Shown here one piece after another: positions 36,914 to 47,679 of a stretch of DNA of 64,000 nucleotides. The position numbers and the translations under genes were made by a program. The stretch is from Colletotrichum lupini (Eukaryota; Ascomycota; Sordariomycetes; Glomerellales; Glomerellaceae): the NCBI RefSeq assembly GCF_023278565.1, contig NC_064676.1, positions 5,642,001 through 5,706,000 on the forward strand, given 5' to 3'. The notes under the pieces are model-generated. The model was not told where the DNA came from. It saw only the letters and a list, made by a program, of their open reading frames with translations, and did not search any database. The stretch's first letter is position 1; each line of letters starts with the position of its first letter.

Positions 36914-37122
36914 TATTAATAAGTATATAATATAAAAAAAAAGCTTATAAAGACTAATTATTATTAAAGTTTAAAAAATAAATTATTAAAATCTACCCTT
37001 TTCTTAAGGTATATTATTAGCGCTCTATATATACTTAAGCTACTCCTTTGTTACTTAGTCCCCCTTTTTATGCCCCCTAAGCTATCCCTTAATTAACGAG
37101 GCCTGACCGGCGAGGCCTGACA
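36914..37122 (-). repeat. Right LTR (element 5' LTR), 209 bp
   Basis: It aligns base for base with the left LTR (same 209 bp length). It begins TATTAATAAG, the RIP-altered form of TGTTAATAGG, and ends CGAGGCCTGACA. The outer (right) end keeps its G/C bases while the inner end is A/T-converted, the mirror image of the left LTR. Confidence 0.92.
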
Positions 37123-37127
37123 TAGTC
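37123..37127. repeat. Target-site duplication, right copy (TAGTC)
   Basis: It pairs with CAGTC at 28659-28663, with one C-to-T difference. Confidence 0.75.
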
Positions 37128-37170
37128 GTCCGACTCGACCGCTCTGGGACTTCAAGTGTGGTCCCAGTAA
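37128..37170 (+). pseudogene. 3' remnant of the split secreted-protein gene
   Basis: Directly after the target-site copy, the reading frame of the gene at 28383 resumes and runs 14 sense codons to a TAA at 37168-37170. The phase matches the two codon bases left at 28663. It has no start of its own and is now separated from its gene by 8.46 kb. Confidence 0.75.
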
Positions 37171-37902
37171 AAAGGTAGGTTCTGACTAGCTAAACGTTTC
37201 TAGCAGTGAAAGCCAACTGACACGGATGCTCAGGGATCTCCAAAACGTGCGTCTGGGATCGGCGTGGCAGCATGGCGCTGAAAGCTTGGACAAACGCGCG
37301 GGTGTGACAAACTGACAGGAGTCAGGCGGGGTTGATGGTTCCACGTCCCGCAGTCGTCCCAATTCTGTGCACGGCGCCTGAGATGGCGAGTACGAATACG
37401 TGGATTGTACACTTTGTGCCACCTCCACAGGCAAATAGCTGCCAATGCACTTGGTCTGCAAAATGACTGAGGGTGTTTAGAAACCAAGAGACATCGAACG
37501 GCATTTACATTTTTCACGATGAACCAAGTGATACCTTTTCTCGTGCTCTGTGCATTGTGATATTTATAGACCATGGCCATTCTCGCCGACAGGGTTGATG
37601 CTCGTCAAGCTACCCCTTTCCCCTGTCGCGCGATCGGCACCCCTGAGAGGATCTACTTAAGGAGTGACACTATGACCCGGCCTTGTGTTGAAGCTAGACA
37701 AGGACACCGAATATGTAGATCAAGTATGTACATGTAAAGGAATTGAAGAACAAAATGTTGCCACACTTAGGTGACGTTGTCAAAGAAATTGGGTTCAGAA
37801 AGAATCGTGAGCCCTAGTTGTTGGCGTCTGCCCGTTATCGTCGCATCCTCAAGACTGCTTGCTCTCGATTCATATCTCTCGTTCGTCGTTCTCGTATTCG
37901 TC
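37171..37902. other. Intergenic
   Basis: Overlapping minus-strand ORFs at 37186-37580 (up to 116 codons) lack domains and start support; I do not call a gene. Composition returns to normal at once after the retrotransposon, so RIP did not spread noticeably into this flank. Confidence 0.45.
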
Positions 37903-39121
37903 TCATGATAGATCTTCAACATTGAGAAGAACGCTCTGCTTCAAAGGAACAAAGCCTTCTCTTCCGAGTTGCCTCAGCAGCTCAACCGCCCGCGATTGGG
38001 GTTGCGAGACAACAGAAAGCTCGCGATAGTGATGGAAGTTATCCACGAAAGTCTTCTCCGGGAAGTGCGTGCGCAAAATGTCGAGGACGGTATCAAAGTT
38101 GAAGGGCTCAGCCCAAGCAAAAATTCTCTCGCTGCGAACGTTTGGGAGCACTGCAGCAGCTACGTGAAGTCGAGCGTTGTCTTCCACGTCGACGAAATAC
38201 TCTGCAGTCTGTATTAGCTTCTCGTATAAGCAAAGAGTGAACATTTTCCTATGCGCTTACGTGGTGGAATGCTTGCTAGACGGTCCACGTGCGTTCCGTT
38301 CCATAGACTCTCGATGAAGGATGAGGTTGACGAATGGCCCTGATTGGCCGCATCCAGAGCTCTTCCAAAGTTGGTTCCGGGAAGCACTAACACCCAATCA
38401 GCCTCATTGCACAATCCAAGTATCGATAGAACTGCAGATTGCTTACCGCTGCTGACTATCAAGTCATAAAGTCGCCGAATATTTTCGTGATAAAACTTCC
38501 ACACTGCCATCTCAGCTTCCACCTTGCTAGCGGCATATATATGCCACGCTCGCTGAGGGTGGTACGGAGCCTCCCTCCATGCTATTTCCACCGACTCAGT
38601 GTTCCAACTGTCGGAGTTCACCTCGATTCCCTTCTTCTCGGGTTGAGGGAGAGCTGCAGCAACGGAAGAGCTGGTGAAAATGAACCGCTTCACACTCGCC
38701 GCTTTGTTGGCGGCCTTCAGAGCATTGAGAGCCACAGTGATGCTGCGAGGAATGACGCTCTCGGGATTTGGGCTAAAAGACACCGGGGAAGCAGCATGGA
38801 TCACAGCAGAGACGCCTGTAAGGGTGTTAGCCTCCCTGAGGTATAAGTAAGAGCTTCGACACATTCACCTTCAACCGCAGCGTCAAAGGCGCCCTCCTTC
38901 TCCATGTCCGGCAATGAAACCAACATGAAGTCACCCTTTGGTCTCTGTCGCTTCAGCGCTTCTGGTAGCCAGGCGCATTTAGTAACGTCGCGAACCGTTC
39001 CGCGGACGTTAAATCCCAGCTGCAGCAGTTCATTGCAGACATGGGAGCCGATGAAACCGTTTGCACCCGTCACCAGGACCATTGAGCCCTTTGGAATGGC
39101 GAATTTTCGTTCCGGAGTCAT
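37903..39121 (-). CDS. GRE2/dihydroflavonol-reductase-like NAD(P)-dependent epimerase/ketoreductase
   Basis: The model has three exons, 39121..38869, 38815..38261 and 38201..37903, with introns of 53 and 59 bp, giving 368 residues. The Rossmann motif TGANGFIG is at 18-25, FIFTSSSVAA supplies the active-site serine region, and Tyr178-x3-Lys182 (IYAASK) is the extended-SDR catalytic pair. LPGTNFGRALD and PPQYFVDVEDNARLHVAA are typical of fungal DFR/GRE2-like carbonyl reductases; the latter motif decided the acceptor at 38202. Between KFYHEN and WVLVLPGTNFG the model is about 25 residues longer than the family norm and includes a GTAAGC, so a further intron may be unmodelled there. It probably reduces ketones or aldehydes of secondary metabolites in the cytosol. 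The Zn2Cys6 gene 2 kb away is transcribed in the opposite direction. Confidence 0.83.
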
Positions 39122-41231
39122 ATTGAAGAAACCTGGGCTGGCAATATTGACTGTCCTTCACAAGGATGACGAGTGCAGAACCACCGTGGCTGTTCGCAGA
39201 GCCAAGAAATGTGGCTATTTGTCGAGATGGCTGCGTTGCTGCGCGCGGTGACCGCCAGGCATCCCGTCGAGAACGAAAACGAAAGCAAGCGGATGATTTT
39301 ATAAACTCTACTGACTTTCCAAGACTTTTTGAATGCATCTTAGGCTCAAAAAAATCTACCCCGCCTTTTTATTTAGATAGAGGTTTCGTGTCTGTCACTT
39401 GTGACATTTTTCTGGTGGTTTGAAACAGCCTTTTTGCCAGAGACCGTTGTCGTTGAACGCCAAGTGGGACTCCTGGAAAAGGCACAAGATGACAGAATGG
39501 GACCCAGAGCCGATGCACCCCCACGACATATCGCGAGAGAAGAGATACTCGCGCCGATAAATTAATGCGACAGCAATTGGTTCTTTGCGGATGAGTCGGC
39601 ATCAGAGGAATTTTTCCATTCCTCTAAAAGTCTCGTCCGAACATTGAGGATTCGTATGGCTGACAATGGGTTCCAAGGGGTTGTAGTTACGCAAGACTTG
39701 ACATGGGACTCAAACAATACCAGAAACATGAATTTTCCGACTGTCTACCAGAAACGATACACGCTGCAAAGTGCGGTCTTTCTCAATTGCTGGATCCAAA
39801 TTTGAGGCCTTTTCTTCTTACGTGTATTTTCTTTCGCACCAAAAGTTAGTTTGGCAACTTGATATGCCATGTTGCGGCGATCCCCGCCCCCACTTCGTGA
39901 CAATTACGTGCAACTTCAGGTACTCTGAAATGGCCATATGTTGCAAGGATCTCAAACCCGCCAGTCTGCTTTTACTCAAGCTACGGATTTTCAAACAGGT
40001 TGCCATTGTGTGGCGCTAGTCGAAAGCGAGAATTTGTCATTTCTTACTCGACCTCCTCCAATTGGCCATTCATATCATCTTTTCCGAAGATGTCAATCGT
40101 GCGAGTGCACTGTTAAACTGCCTGGAAGAGGAAAAAGCCTTGAGCCATGGAACAAAAGGCTGCTTACTCGCAGCTTCCAAACTCATTCAAGAGTGCCATG
40201 ATGGTTTTAAGGGGGAAAAACAAGGAGCATTTTCTCAAGCTGATTATCCGTAAGAGGCCGTTGCGGGGAGATCAGGAAGTTCATCTCGAACAGAAGTGAG
40301 TGAAAAATCTCTACTGTTTACAATAGCGGGTCCTTGTTGGATGAAAGCGTTCATTAGATTATCTATGGTCTTGACTCTACCGGTCTGAAGATTTCTTGAT
40401 GCTAACTGCCTTAATTCGTCTCCTCGATTTCTAGTCTCAGCCTGTACATAAGTTTGCCACGCTACCTATAATACTTCGCAAATTATAGACCCACGTGAAG
40501 GGAACCCCAGAACGATACTCTACGGGAAAACCATCAATCGCTCGCTCTCCATGACACTTACACCATCTTGACGACCCTGCCTGCCCTTCAATGGGGATAT
40601 GATGGCTGACATTCTACAAAACAATGTTTTGCGTCGGTCAAAGGCCAATGTGAGCGCCTTTGCACTTGTGCATCATCTAGCAGACCTGGATGAAGCCAGA
40701 AATAACATCGTAGGCGCCAAAATATTCAGAACAAGGGTAAACGCTCGCACCATGATGGGGTGCGATCGTTCCACATGTTGGCCATGGTATAGATACAACG
40801 TCTGCAAACGCTGCACTGCTACGACCTCATGATAAGAACGGCATCCGCCGAGAGTGCTAATTATCAAGTCCGGGGCGCTGCCCGGGTACAGGGCAAAACT
40901 TCGGTCCCGGACGGGGCTCCTCCTCGCTCTCGTATTCCGTAAAGATTGGTCGAATACAGCGGGAAATATGGGGCCCTTAGCGGCTCGCACTTGATCGGAG
41001 ACCGGCCGTACGCAAACGTCGAATGACATTCCACCTTCAAATAGGCAGTCCCCCTTACGTAGAGGAACCTAATCTTGTGCATTACTCGTGTGGTAGAGTA
41101 ATTATGTAAGCAGTGTAACCTTTTGTTGGACTCTTGCAAATCTGCCACGATGAACATAATGGCGATGGTCTACCGGTTGAGAGCCGCCGCTCTTCTTTGG
41201 CGCTGTATCTTTCGACACCCTAAGGGAAAAT
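39122..41231. other. Intergenic between divergent reductase and regulator genes
   Basis: A 2.1 kb divergent promoter region. Short ORFs (40599-40832, 40673-41029) conflict with each other and show no features. An obvious paired CGG-type binding site was not identified by eye. Confidence 0.45.
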
Positions 41232-43432
41232 ATGCAATCGCAGAAGGGGAATGATGCTCCCGCCAACCAATTCTCATGCACGCAATGTCGAACACGAAAA
41301 CTCAGGTGCGATCGCGCCCACCCGCGCTGTGGACGGTGCGCGAGGCTTGGGGACAGCTGCGACTATCCACAGTCGAGAAGAGCGAATGTCGGCAGGAGGA
41401 AACGCGTGCATGAGCTAGAGGCTAAATTAGGTACGTCAGTTCTGTTTTTACCGCGTACAATCACACTGGATTTGTGGCAATGATGTTCCTTGGAACCAGT
41501 TAGTCTTACACTCTTATTCTTATAGAGCAACTTGAGCGACTGGCAAAGACCGGAGACAACCCTTCTGCCTCTGAAAATGACGAAAGTCCGCCTCAGCAAA
41601 TTGCCGGCGAGATTGCCGATTGCTTGACGAGAGATTTGCCGTATGCGACGACATCTACCAGCGGTACTCCAGATCAAAATCAACCCCCACTAAACGACAA
41701 GACGTCTTTCACAGATTTACTCTCCCTCGGGCTTTTTGAGAAATCACCGTCTCAAGACGTCATTGAGTTTCTGTGAGAACTGTCACTAATTGGTTTGAGA
41801 TGATTGAAGTCATCACGTTTCTAACTCTACCGGCAGAACGAGGACCTACTTTGAAAAATGGCAATACGCTGCGCCAATGCTGCACCCAACTCGGTATACC
41901 ATGTCATTGTACTTGCCGCCTCATATGCAGCCTCCAATGTGCCTACAATACATCGTCATGGCCTCCGGCGCAGAAGTAACCAAGACTCACAGGCAGCTCG
42001 CCATGCCGTTCTACCATCGCGCAAAGGCATATGTAGAAGCCGATGAAATGAGAGTGAGTTGTGCGGCCCTTTTTTACCGAGGTATCGGCGAATTATAGCT
42101 TGACCGTGTTGCTGACACAACCCAAAAAAAGGGTGATGGACAGTTCTTTGCTACTGTAGCACATGCTCAGTGCTGGACACTGATCGCCAACTTTGAAGCC
42201 CAGCAACTCTACTTTGCGCAGGCTTCAATGAGTCTTTGTCGAGCCATTAGGATCGGTCAGATGCTCGGCCTTCACCGGGTTGACGGGGAAGGCGTCGATG
42301 CGATGTCTTTGCTTCCACCTCCACAGGACTGGTCTGAGGCAGAGGAGAGGCGGAGGACATGGTGGGTAATTTACTGCTCGGATCGGTTGGTTAGCGGTAG
42401 CACGGGCTGGCCGGTAATGATCAACCAGCAAGATGTAAGTAAACAGCATCTAACGCCGTACCGTACCTACCTCGTTGGAGAAGACATGATACCTAAGGTC
42501 TGACCGTTCGTGCTCACATAACTTTTTGCAGATTACTACACATCTCCCTGCGTCAGAAACGGCATTTGAAACAGGCGTCGAGGAGCAGACGAGCCCTCTG
42601 ACGAGCATTCTCCTACAAGAAGGCCGCGACTTCTCCGCCTTTGCAGGACGGGTCCTGGCCGCGGCATGCTTCTTCCAAGCCTTTCAGCACTCGACACGGA
42701 CATTACCAGACGATGGCCTCACCGACCCACGTACAAGTCGGAACTGGAAACGCCACCGTGAGATCGACAACGACCTAGTAGGTCTCCTTGCCGCCCTCCC
42801 GGACGACCTGACGCTCCCCCGGAATATCCAAAGCCGCAACGCCACCTTTGTCAACGCCATCATCCACACGTCGGTCATTTTGCTACATAGAGCAGCTCTC
42901 GCCAGGATAGAGTCGTCCGGACTGCCGGAGCACATGGCGAAGCAGAGCCAGGCGAGATTGATTTGCGCCGCCGAAGAGATTCTGAACATCATCCGAATGA
43001 TGCCTGATATCACGCAGACGCTCAAGAATCCCATGATGACCTTCTCCATATACACAGCCTCTCTCGTGTTCCTCGAAAACTGGGATACGTCCGCTCAAGA
43101 CTATCGACGGCAGGATAACCTTGATTTTATCCTTCGCATCATCATACTAGCCGCCAAGGCGTGGAATGATCCCGTCACGAAGTCTACAGCAGTTCAGCTC
43201 GCGGTGGATATGCGACAGCGAGGTCTCGAATCCGAGGTAGTTGACAAGGTAAGTATTCGCAAAGCCCTTTTCCCCCCACCCGGAAATCCCTCACAAGACT
43301 GTACTGATTCAGATTTTGTAGGCAACTGAATTGTCACCAGGCCTTGATATGGAACCTATCATGGCAAAGGGGTTGTCTTCATCCTCCAACTTTGTGTACC
43401 AGGTCAAGACCGCGGACGATGCAGCACACTAA
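41232..43432 (+). CDS. Zn2Cys6 transcription factor with fungal-specific TF domain
   Basis: Six exons, 41232..41430, 41526..41772, 41837..42053, 42132..42434, 42532..43248 and 43322..43432, all with GT..AG introns and consistent phases, encode 597 residues. The binuclear zinc cluster has Cys16, 19, 26, 33, 36 and 43 (C-x2-C-x6-C-x6-C-x2-C-x6-C), followed by a basic linker and a leucine-heptad segment (HELEAKLEQLERLAK) likely to dimerise. The middle region, about residues 150-330, carries fungal-specific TF domain hallmarks: FATVAHAQCWTLIANFE, AIRIGQMLGLHRVDG and ERRRTWWVIYCSDR. Such proteins bind CGG-type sites in the nucleus. The nearest candidate target is the divergently transcribed reductase; there is no larger cluster. 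The last exon is set by a TTGTAG acceptor that preserves the frame to a TAA at 43430-43432. Confidence 0.9.
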
Positions 43433-43899
43433 AATGCCTGATTAGTAACTGAACCGCAATGGCTCTGCTCTTGAAAACTAGCTTATGAAGGACCATCGTT
43501 ATGTTGGTAGCCCTCAATATTGTAAAAAGTCGAATGCCTGCAAATTGCATCGCTTCAGGTATCTAAAGGCTACGCCGTCAATTCGCATTTCAAGAATTGG
43601 CAGGCAATACATCAAGCAGTAATACAAGACTTTAAACGCTGATTTGCGCGTTGAGGGGCGGCCAAATCACTTGTAAGTTGTTAATGCCAGATTCTGTTTC
43701 CACCGTTTCTCGCAGTATGTATCGTGCTTGGCGCTTCGCATAACGGTGTCCCAAGAAGGCTAGCGGACTTTTACCTAATACAAAACGGTCCGTTTACACC
43801 ACTTCCCTTCCTGTTCATCTGTAAACCAACTCGCTTCAGATCATACACAAATATTCACACACACTCACACACTCACACAAACGTACGCGAAACTAAACC
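43433..43899. other. Intergenic with CA-rich leader
   Basis: No gene. A short CA/CACT-rich microsatellite (about 43855-43880) immediately precedes the next start and is probably 5' leader. Confidence 0.5.
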
Positions 43900-44661
43900 A
43901 TGGAGGAATGGACAGAGCCCTCCGTCGCCACCCTGCTGGAGAGAATCCTCCCTGAGTACCCGGACTTCAAAATGCTCACACCAGCCACCAAGCGACTTTT
44001 CTGGACGCTCAATGGCCCTCTCGAGAGCGCAATTCAGGTCACGCCAAACCACTATTACGAGCCAGGGGACGTGATGGAGCCCTACTTTCGCCCTATATCT
44101 GCCGAAGAATCTGCGAGCGGTCTCGAGCCGAGCTGGCACCCTGTATCGCAAGAGTCTCTCATGGCGCCCCCCGTCACAACCGTCACCGTCCGAGTCGAGG
44201 CACTCGACTCATGGGAAGAGCTCTGGGTCGAGTTGAATCGCTACTGCGTTGCAGATACCTTGACGGATCCCAACCGGCCCCGGGCTAAAGACGTTCAGCT
44301 TGAGGTGACGACGGCGGGTACCTTTCTCACGATACACGAGTACATCTCTGTCGTGCACCCGTGGCTCATGGGCATGCGCGAGAGGATTCTAGACGCCTTG
44401 GGAAAGCTCGAACGCCAGGCGGGGAAGGTTTTGTGGACGTCCGAAACCAGTTTGGCCGTCCATTTGTTCGGTGGGCCGATTAGAATCGGGACTGAAGACG
44501 GGTGGGCTCAATGGCACAGAAAGCCCAGCCCACCGCGAGCGGTCGAAATGACCTTAGCTGAGGACCAGGAGGCCTCGCGACAAGTCATGGAGAGAATGAA
44601 GGCGAGATCTGCGGCTCGAATACGTGAGCTGGAAAGGCTCCGCCAAGAAGGGGGAAATTGA
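43900..44661 (+). CDS. Uncharacterised protein with C-terminal coiled coil
   Basis: A single exon of 253 residues from MEEWTEPSVATLLERILPEY, with the start context AACCATGG. There is no signal peptide or transmembrane helix. The composition is that of a soluble globular protein with many Trp and Glu (SWEELWVELNRYC). The C-terminal 35 residues (AEDQEASRQVMERMKARSAARIRELERL) are predicted by eye to form a charged coiled coil. I do not recognise a family. Clean codon structure, uninterrupted length and a good start context support a real gene. It lies between the Zn2Cys6 regulator and the LysM gene, with no obvious functional link to either. Confidence 0.72.
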   Translation: MEEWTEPSVATLLERILPEYPDFKMLTPATKRLFWTLNGPLESAIQVTPNHYYEPGDVMEPYFRPISAEESASGLEPSWHPVSQESLMAPPVTTVTVRVEALDSWEELWVELNRYCVADTLTDPNRPRAKDVQLEVTTAGTFLTIHEYISVVHPWLMGMRERILDALGKLERQAGKVLWTSETSLAVHLFGGPIRIGTEDGWAQWHRKPSPPRAVEMTLAEDQEASRQVMERMKARSAARIRELERLRQEGGN

Positions 44662-44899
44662 GATAGGCTGGTTCATCTGCTGTGTACATGTGTATTCCAT
44701 TATTCATCGCACTTTTCCCATTTTCCTAGCCCACGATAACTAAAATATTGAAAGATGAGAGTTCCAGCACAAATGTGTGATACTTGCTCATTTACTGCGA
44801 TGGCTCACAGCTTGTGTAGAAGGTCTAGAAGGTCCAGCTCCCCACAACTCCAGAGCCTTACTACCGAAGGGCATCAAGCAATCGCTTCAATAACCTGTC

Positions 44900-46396
44900 T
44901 CAACAGTACTCGCAGGCACCGGACGGGCAATATCCGTGGCTACAAGTAAACTCGCAGAGGTCCTCATAATAGGCTAGATTCTCAGTGACATTATCATCTG
45001 GACAGCCGTGGCGCCCTGTCAGTTCCGGTATACCGTCAGCCAGCTCTGAGGCGGGCCCCGTGCAGACGCATGCACCAGCAGGACAGTGATTGAAGTCACA
45101 GCTGTATGAACACAGGCCCTTGAGGTTTTCTGTGATACCTATCGCGTTCGAGCCGCCGGTACAGGCAGGAAAGGGAGCCGCTGTGGAGGTGCCTGTGGTT
45201 GTCACAGAGGTCCCGGTGGTCCCCAGAGTCGAGGTTCCTGGGACCGTGGACGTCGAAATGACCGCAGGCGTGGACGAAGCGGATGTGAGTGTGGACACGG
45301 GAGATGTCGAAGTCGAGGCACAGATTCCAAACCCGTCCTGGCTGCGTGGACGTCAGTTTTACCACATTGGCCAAAGATGGAATTCGAGACTCACCACCCT
45401 CTCTCAATATGACAGTCGGCAGGCTTCTCACCGCAAATACCGTTCACGTTGCAGCACCTCCCCCACTCGGCCGAGCACCTCATTCCCTCCGCGCCACCGC
45501 AGGTACCGTCTTTCGTCCACTTTGTGCCGGCCGGCTGTTCGTCCTGCTTCCAAATGTCGCAGTCCCCATCCGGGCAGGCAAAGAGACCACAGAAAGCGTC
45601 GCCCGTGCCGCATCGACCGTCTAGGCTGCAGCAACTTCCCCAGCGGCCAGCGCAGACGCGGAAGCCGTAGTCCTGTCCACATGTACCGTCGGTGCTATAG
45701 ACAGTATCGCCCACGCAGTCGCCCTCGTAGCAGGTTCCAGGGGCGCAGTCCTCGCTAGGGGTCAATATGTCGTGTTAATCTCTTGTAGCTAAGGTAATTC
45801 ATCACATTGGGGTACGGCCACATACGTCGAATCGCCGCAGGTCCACGTCTCCGAGTTGCAGCACTGCTTGTCGGTTCCGAGTCAGGTAGCGTTGTTATGA
45901 CGAGGACCGCAGAGACCATCAACAGCCCTAATGGGCTCAATAACTAGGTCAAATAGTTAGTCGATATCATGAAACGCATATTCGCGCCTAGTGGTAGTAG
46001 GCACTCACATCCTGAGACGCAGTACTCGGTTTGGGGCTTGATGTTACCGCAGTCCCTATCAAGACTTGGGTTCAAAGTGAAGAAAAGGTCGCTGGGCATA
46101 TCGTAGCGCTGAGCAAGCTCCGAACATGTGTAATAGCTAACATCTTTTGGGGTATCGGTCCAGTACCGGCAGTTGACCTCGCCCGGGTTAACGATGATAA
46201 GGGTACCTTCAGTTGGCCCGGAGTCGTCATCGGCCGCGGCAATGCGCATCTGAGAAAGGGAATCCCAAGTATAAGGCTGGCATGACTTCCCATCTTGAGC
46301 TGAGGAGAGATGTGACAAGACAAGAGAGGAGGCCATGGCCAGCGAAAGGACGGCACCGGGGCGCGAGATTGTAGCACCGAAATTGAACGACTCCAT
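44900..46396 (-). pseudogene. LysM and chitin-binding (ChtBD1) secreted protein with an in-frame TGA
   Basis: Four exons, 46396..46009, 45943..45826, 45754..45395 and 45341..44900, form one frame of 436 codons interrupted by a single TGA at 45884-45882. An N-terminal hydrophobic segment (AVLSLAMASSLVLSHLSSA) suggests secretion. One LysM-like unit follows (CSELAQRYDMPSDLFFTLNPS ... EYCV). Next come three cysteine-rich chitin-binding type 1 modules: VDGLCGPRHNNAT..., DGTCGQDYGFRVCAGRWGSCC and DGTCGGAEGMRCSAEWGRCC, with CAPGTCYEGDC after the first. A Ser/Thr-rich linker and two LCxxxCxxxxCPxGAC units end the protein. The TGA falls where ChtBD1 normally has a cysteine, so unless read through it leaves only the LysM part (149 residues). 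It is divergently paired with the GH55-NucB gene. The known role of such proteins is binding of fungal wall chitin. Confidence 0.82.
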
Positions 46397-47679
46397 GGTA
46401 TCCTCTCGTGCTTGCAGCTTGTACGAACGGTCTGTCTGCAGAAGGAGGTTCTAACGGAGCCCTATTCGACCTCGGGGGTTCGGATTGATAGTTAAAAGGG
46501 CTCGATCGGCCTCAAGGACCTCCATTCTTGCCGCGCTCCCATTGCCCTGCGCCGCTCGGTACCGCCACTGCATATCTTCATTTCCTGTACGAGCGGCACG
46601 GCTGAGAGCTCCCCTGCGACAGATATGAAGAGATTTCCGCAATTCTCTGTTGATTGGCTTGTGTTGTGGGCAATTTGGATCTTGGCGTTGGTGGTGTTGA
46701 GTCGAGAGCCTAGAGCCCGCTTTGCTTCTCGACGACGGAGCACCTGAACAGTCCTTTCAACGAATCGGCGGGGCAGGCAACATCGTACCTACCTTTTTAA
46801 GACAGTGCCACGGTTCATCATCTTAGTCCAGCACGAACTTGTCATAAGTAGCAGGTGAGTCATGATAAAAGTATGTAACCATGAGGCACAGTACTGATCG
46901 GGTGACTACTTCCTTGTGGAGTTACAGTTGAAAACGGTGAAATCGGATGATTCGTGTGGCACAGTTTAGGCAATAGGCTCATTTTGTGCCGTTAAAGAGC
47001 GGGACGGACCGCGACTTCCAAGAAGCAATCTAAAATGTACGTAGCTATCCCGAGTCTGCCCGCCAACCAAAGTTGTTGCCAACCAGGCAAGACTGCCCCG
47101 GCTTGCGGATAGGACTGTTAGTGGTGGGTCTTGCGCGGAACAGGATGGCCGAGTGAGGTACCTACCTAGGCACGGACAGCAATGGGGCCATAATTTAAGC
47201 ATGTCCTGTGAAAGTTCCTTCCCGCCCCTCCCCCTTGCATTCGAGGAAATGACAAAGACCCTTGCCCAGTCGCCTCAACCGCCGTTGGTGATTGAAGATT
47301 ATCCGGACGCACCGCAACATGGGTTGCTCTGCAGAATCCGACATTGGAAGGTGGAGGGGAGGCAAAATGAACAGGGCACAGCAGTATCATTTCTCCCCTC
47401 TCCGGACTTACACGATGTGAGGTATTCAGCTACCCTAAACCAAGGCCGAGCTGAGACGCGCATGTGCAAAAGGAGGCTTACTTATATCGGCGAATGTCCT
47501 CGATCTCGGTACGGCTGGCCAGGAAGCCAGGACCAGCATCCGTCTCGTTATCGGTATCAGGCTGGACGTCTCGACAGCTCGTGGCTGACAAGGAACGAGC
47601 AAGATCAGAAAGCCCGTCATCTAGCAACGCCTAGTGCTTCCACCCGAAGATTGCTACAGTATCAAATACATCCATCGCC
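46397..47679. promoter_or_regulatory. Shared divergent intergenic region of the LysM and NucB-GH55 genes
   Basis: 1.28 kb separates the two start codons, which face away from each other. Divergent sharing suggests co-regulation. ORFs inside (46451-46743, 47153-47734) show no domain. No specific binding site was identified. Confidence 0.45.

Larger units (their letters stand above)
28664..37122 (-). mobile_element. Ty3/gypsy-type LTR retrotransposon, RIP-degraded, 8,459 bp
   Basis: Two aligned 209 bp LTRs bound the element, with 5 bp target-site copies outside. CpA and TpG are nearly absent inside and the DNA is mostly A/T, the signature of RIP. Coding orientation is minus: a polypurine tract read on the minus strand (28888-28878, AGGGGAGGGAG) lies five bases inside the left LTR, and reverse transcriptase motifs read only on the minus strand. 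KLDLKNAYYYI (about 34480-34450) corresponds to the gypsy LDLRNAYHHIRI region and IYLNNILIYSNN (about 34291-34255) to the catalytic VYLDDILIYSDD block with both aspartates mutated. The Trp codon after KGNK reads TAG (34426-34424). The element cannot make active protein. A separate GC-richer insert sits at 30132-31238. Confidence 0.93.

Noticed and set aside
37186..37580. Possible minus-strand gene right after the retrotransposon
   Set aside because: Overlapping ORFs in different frames, no motif, no plausible exon joining.
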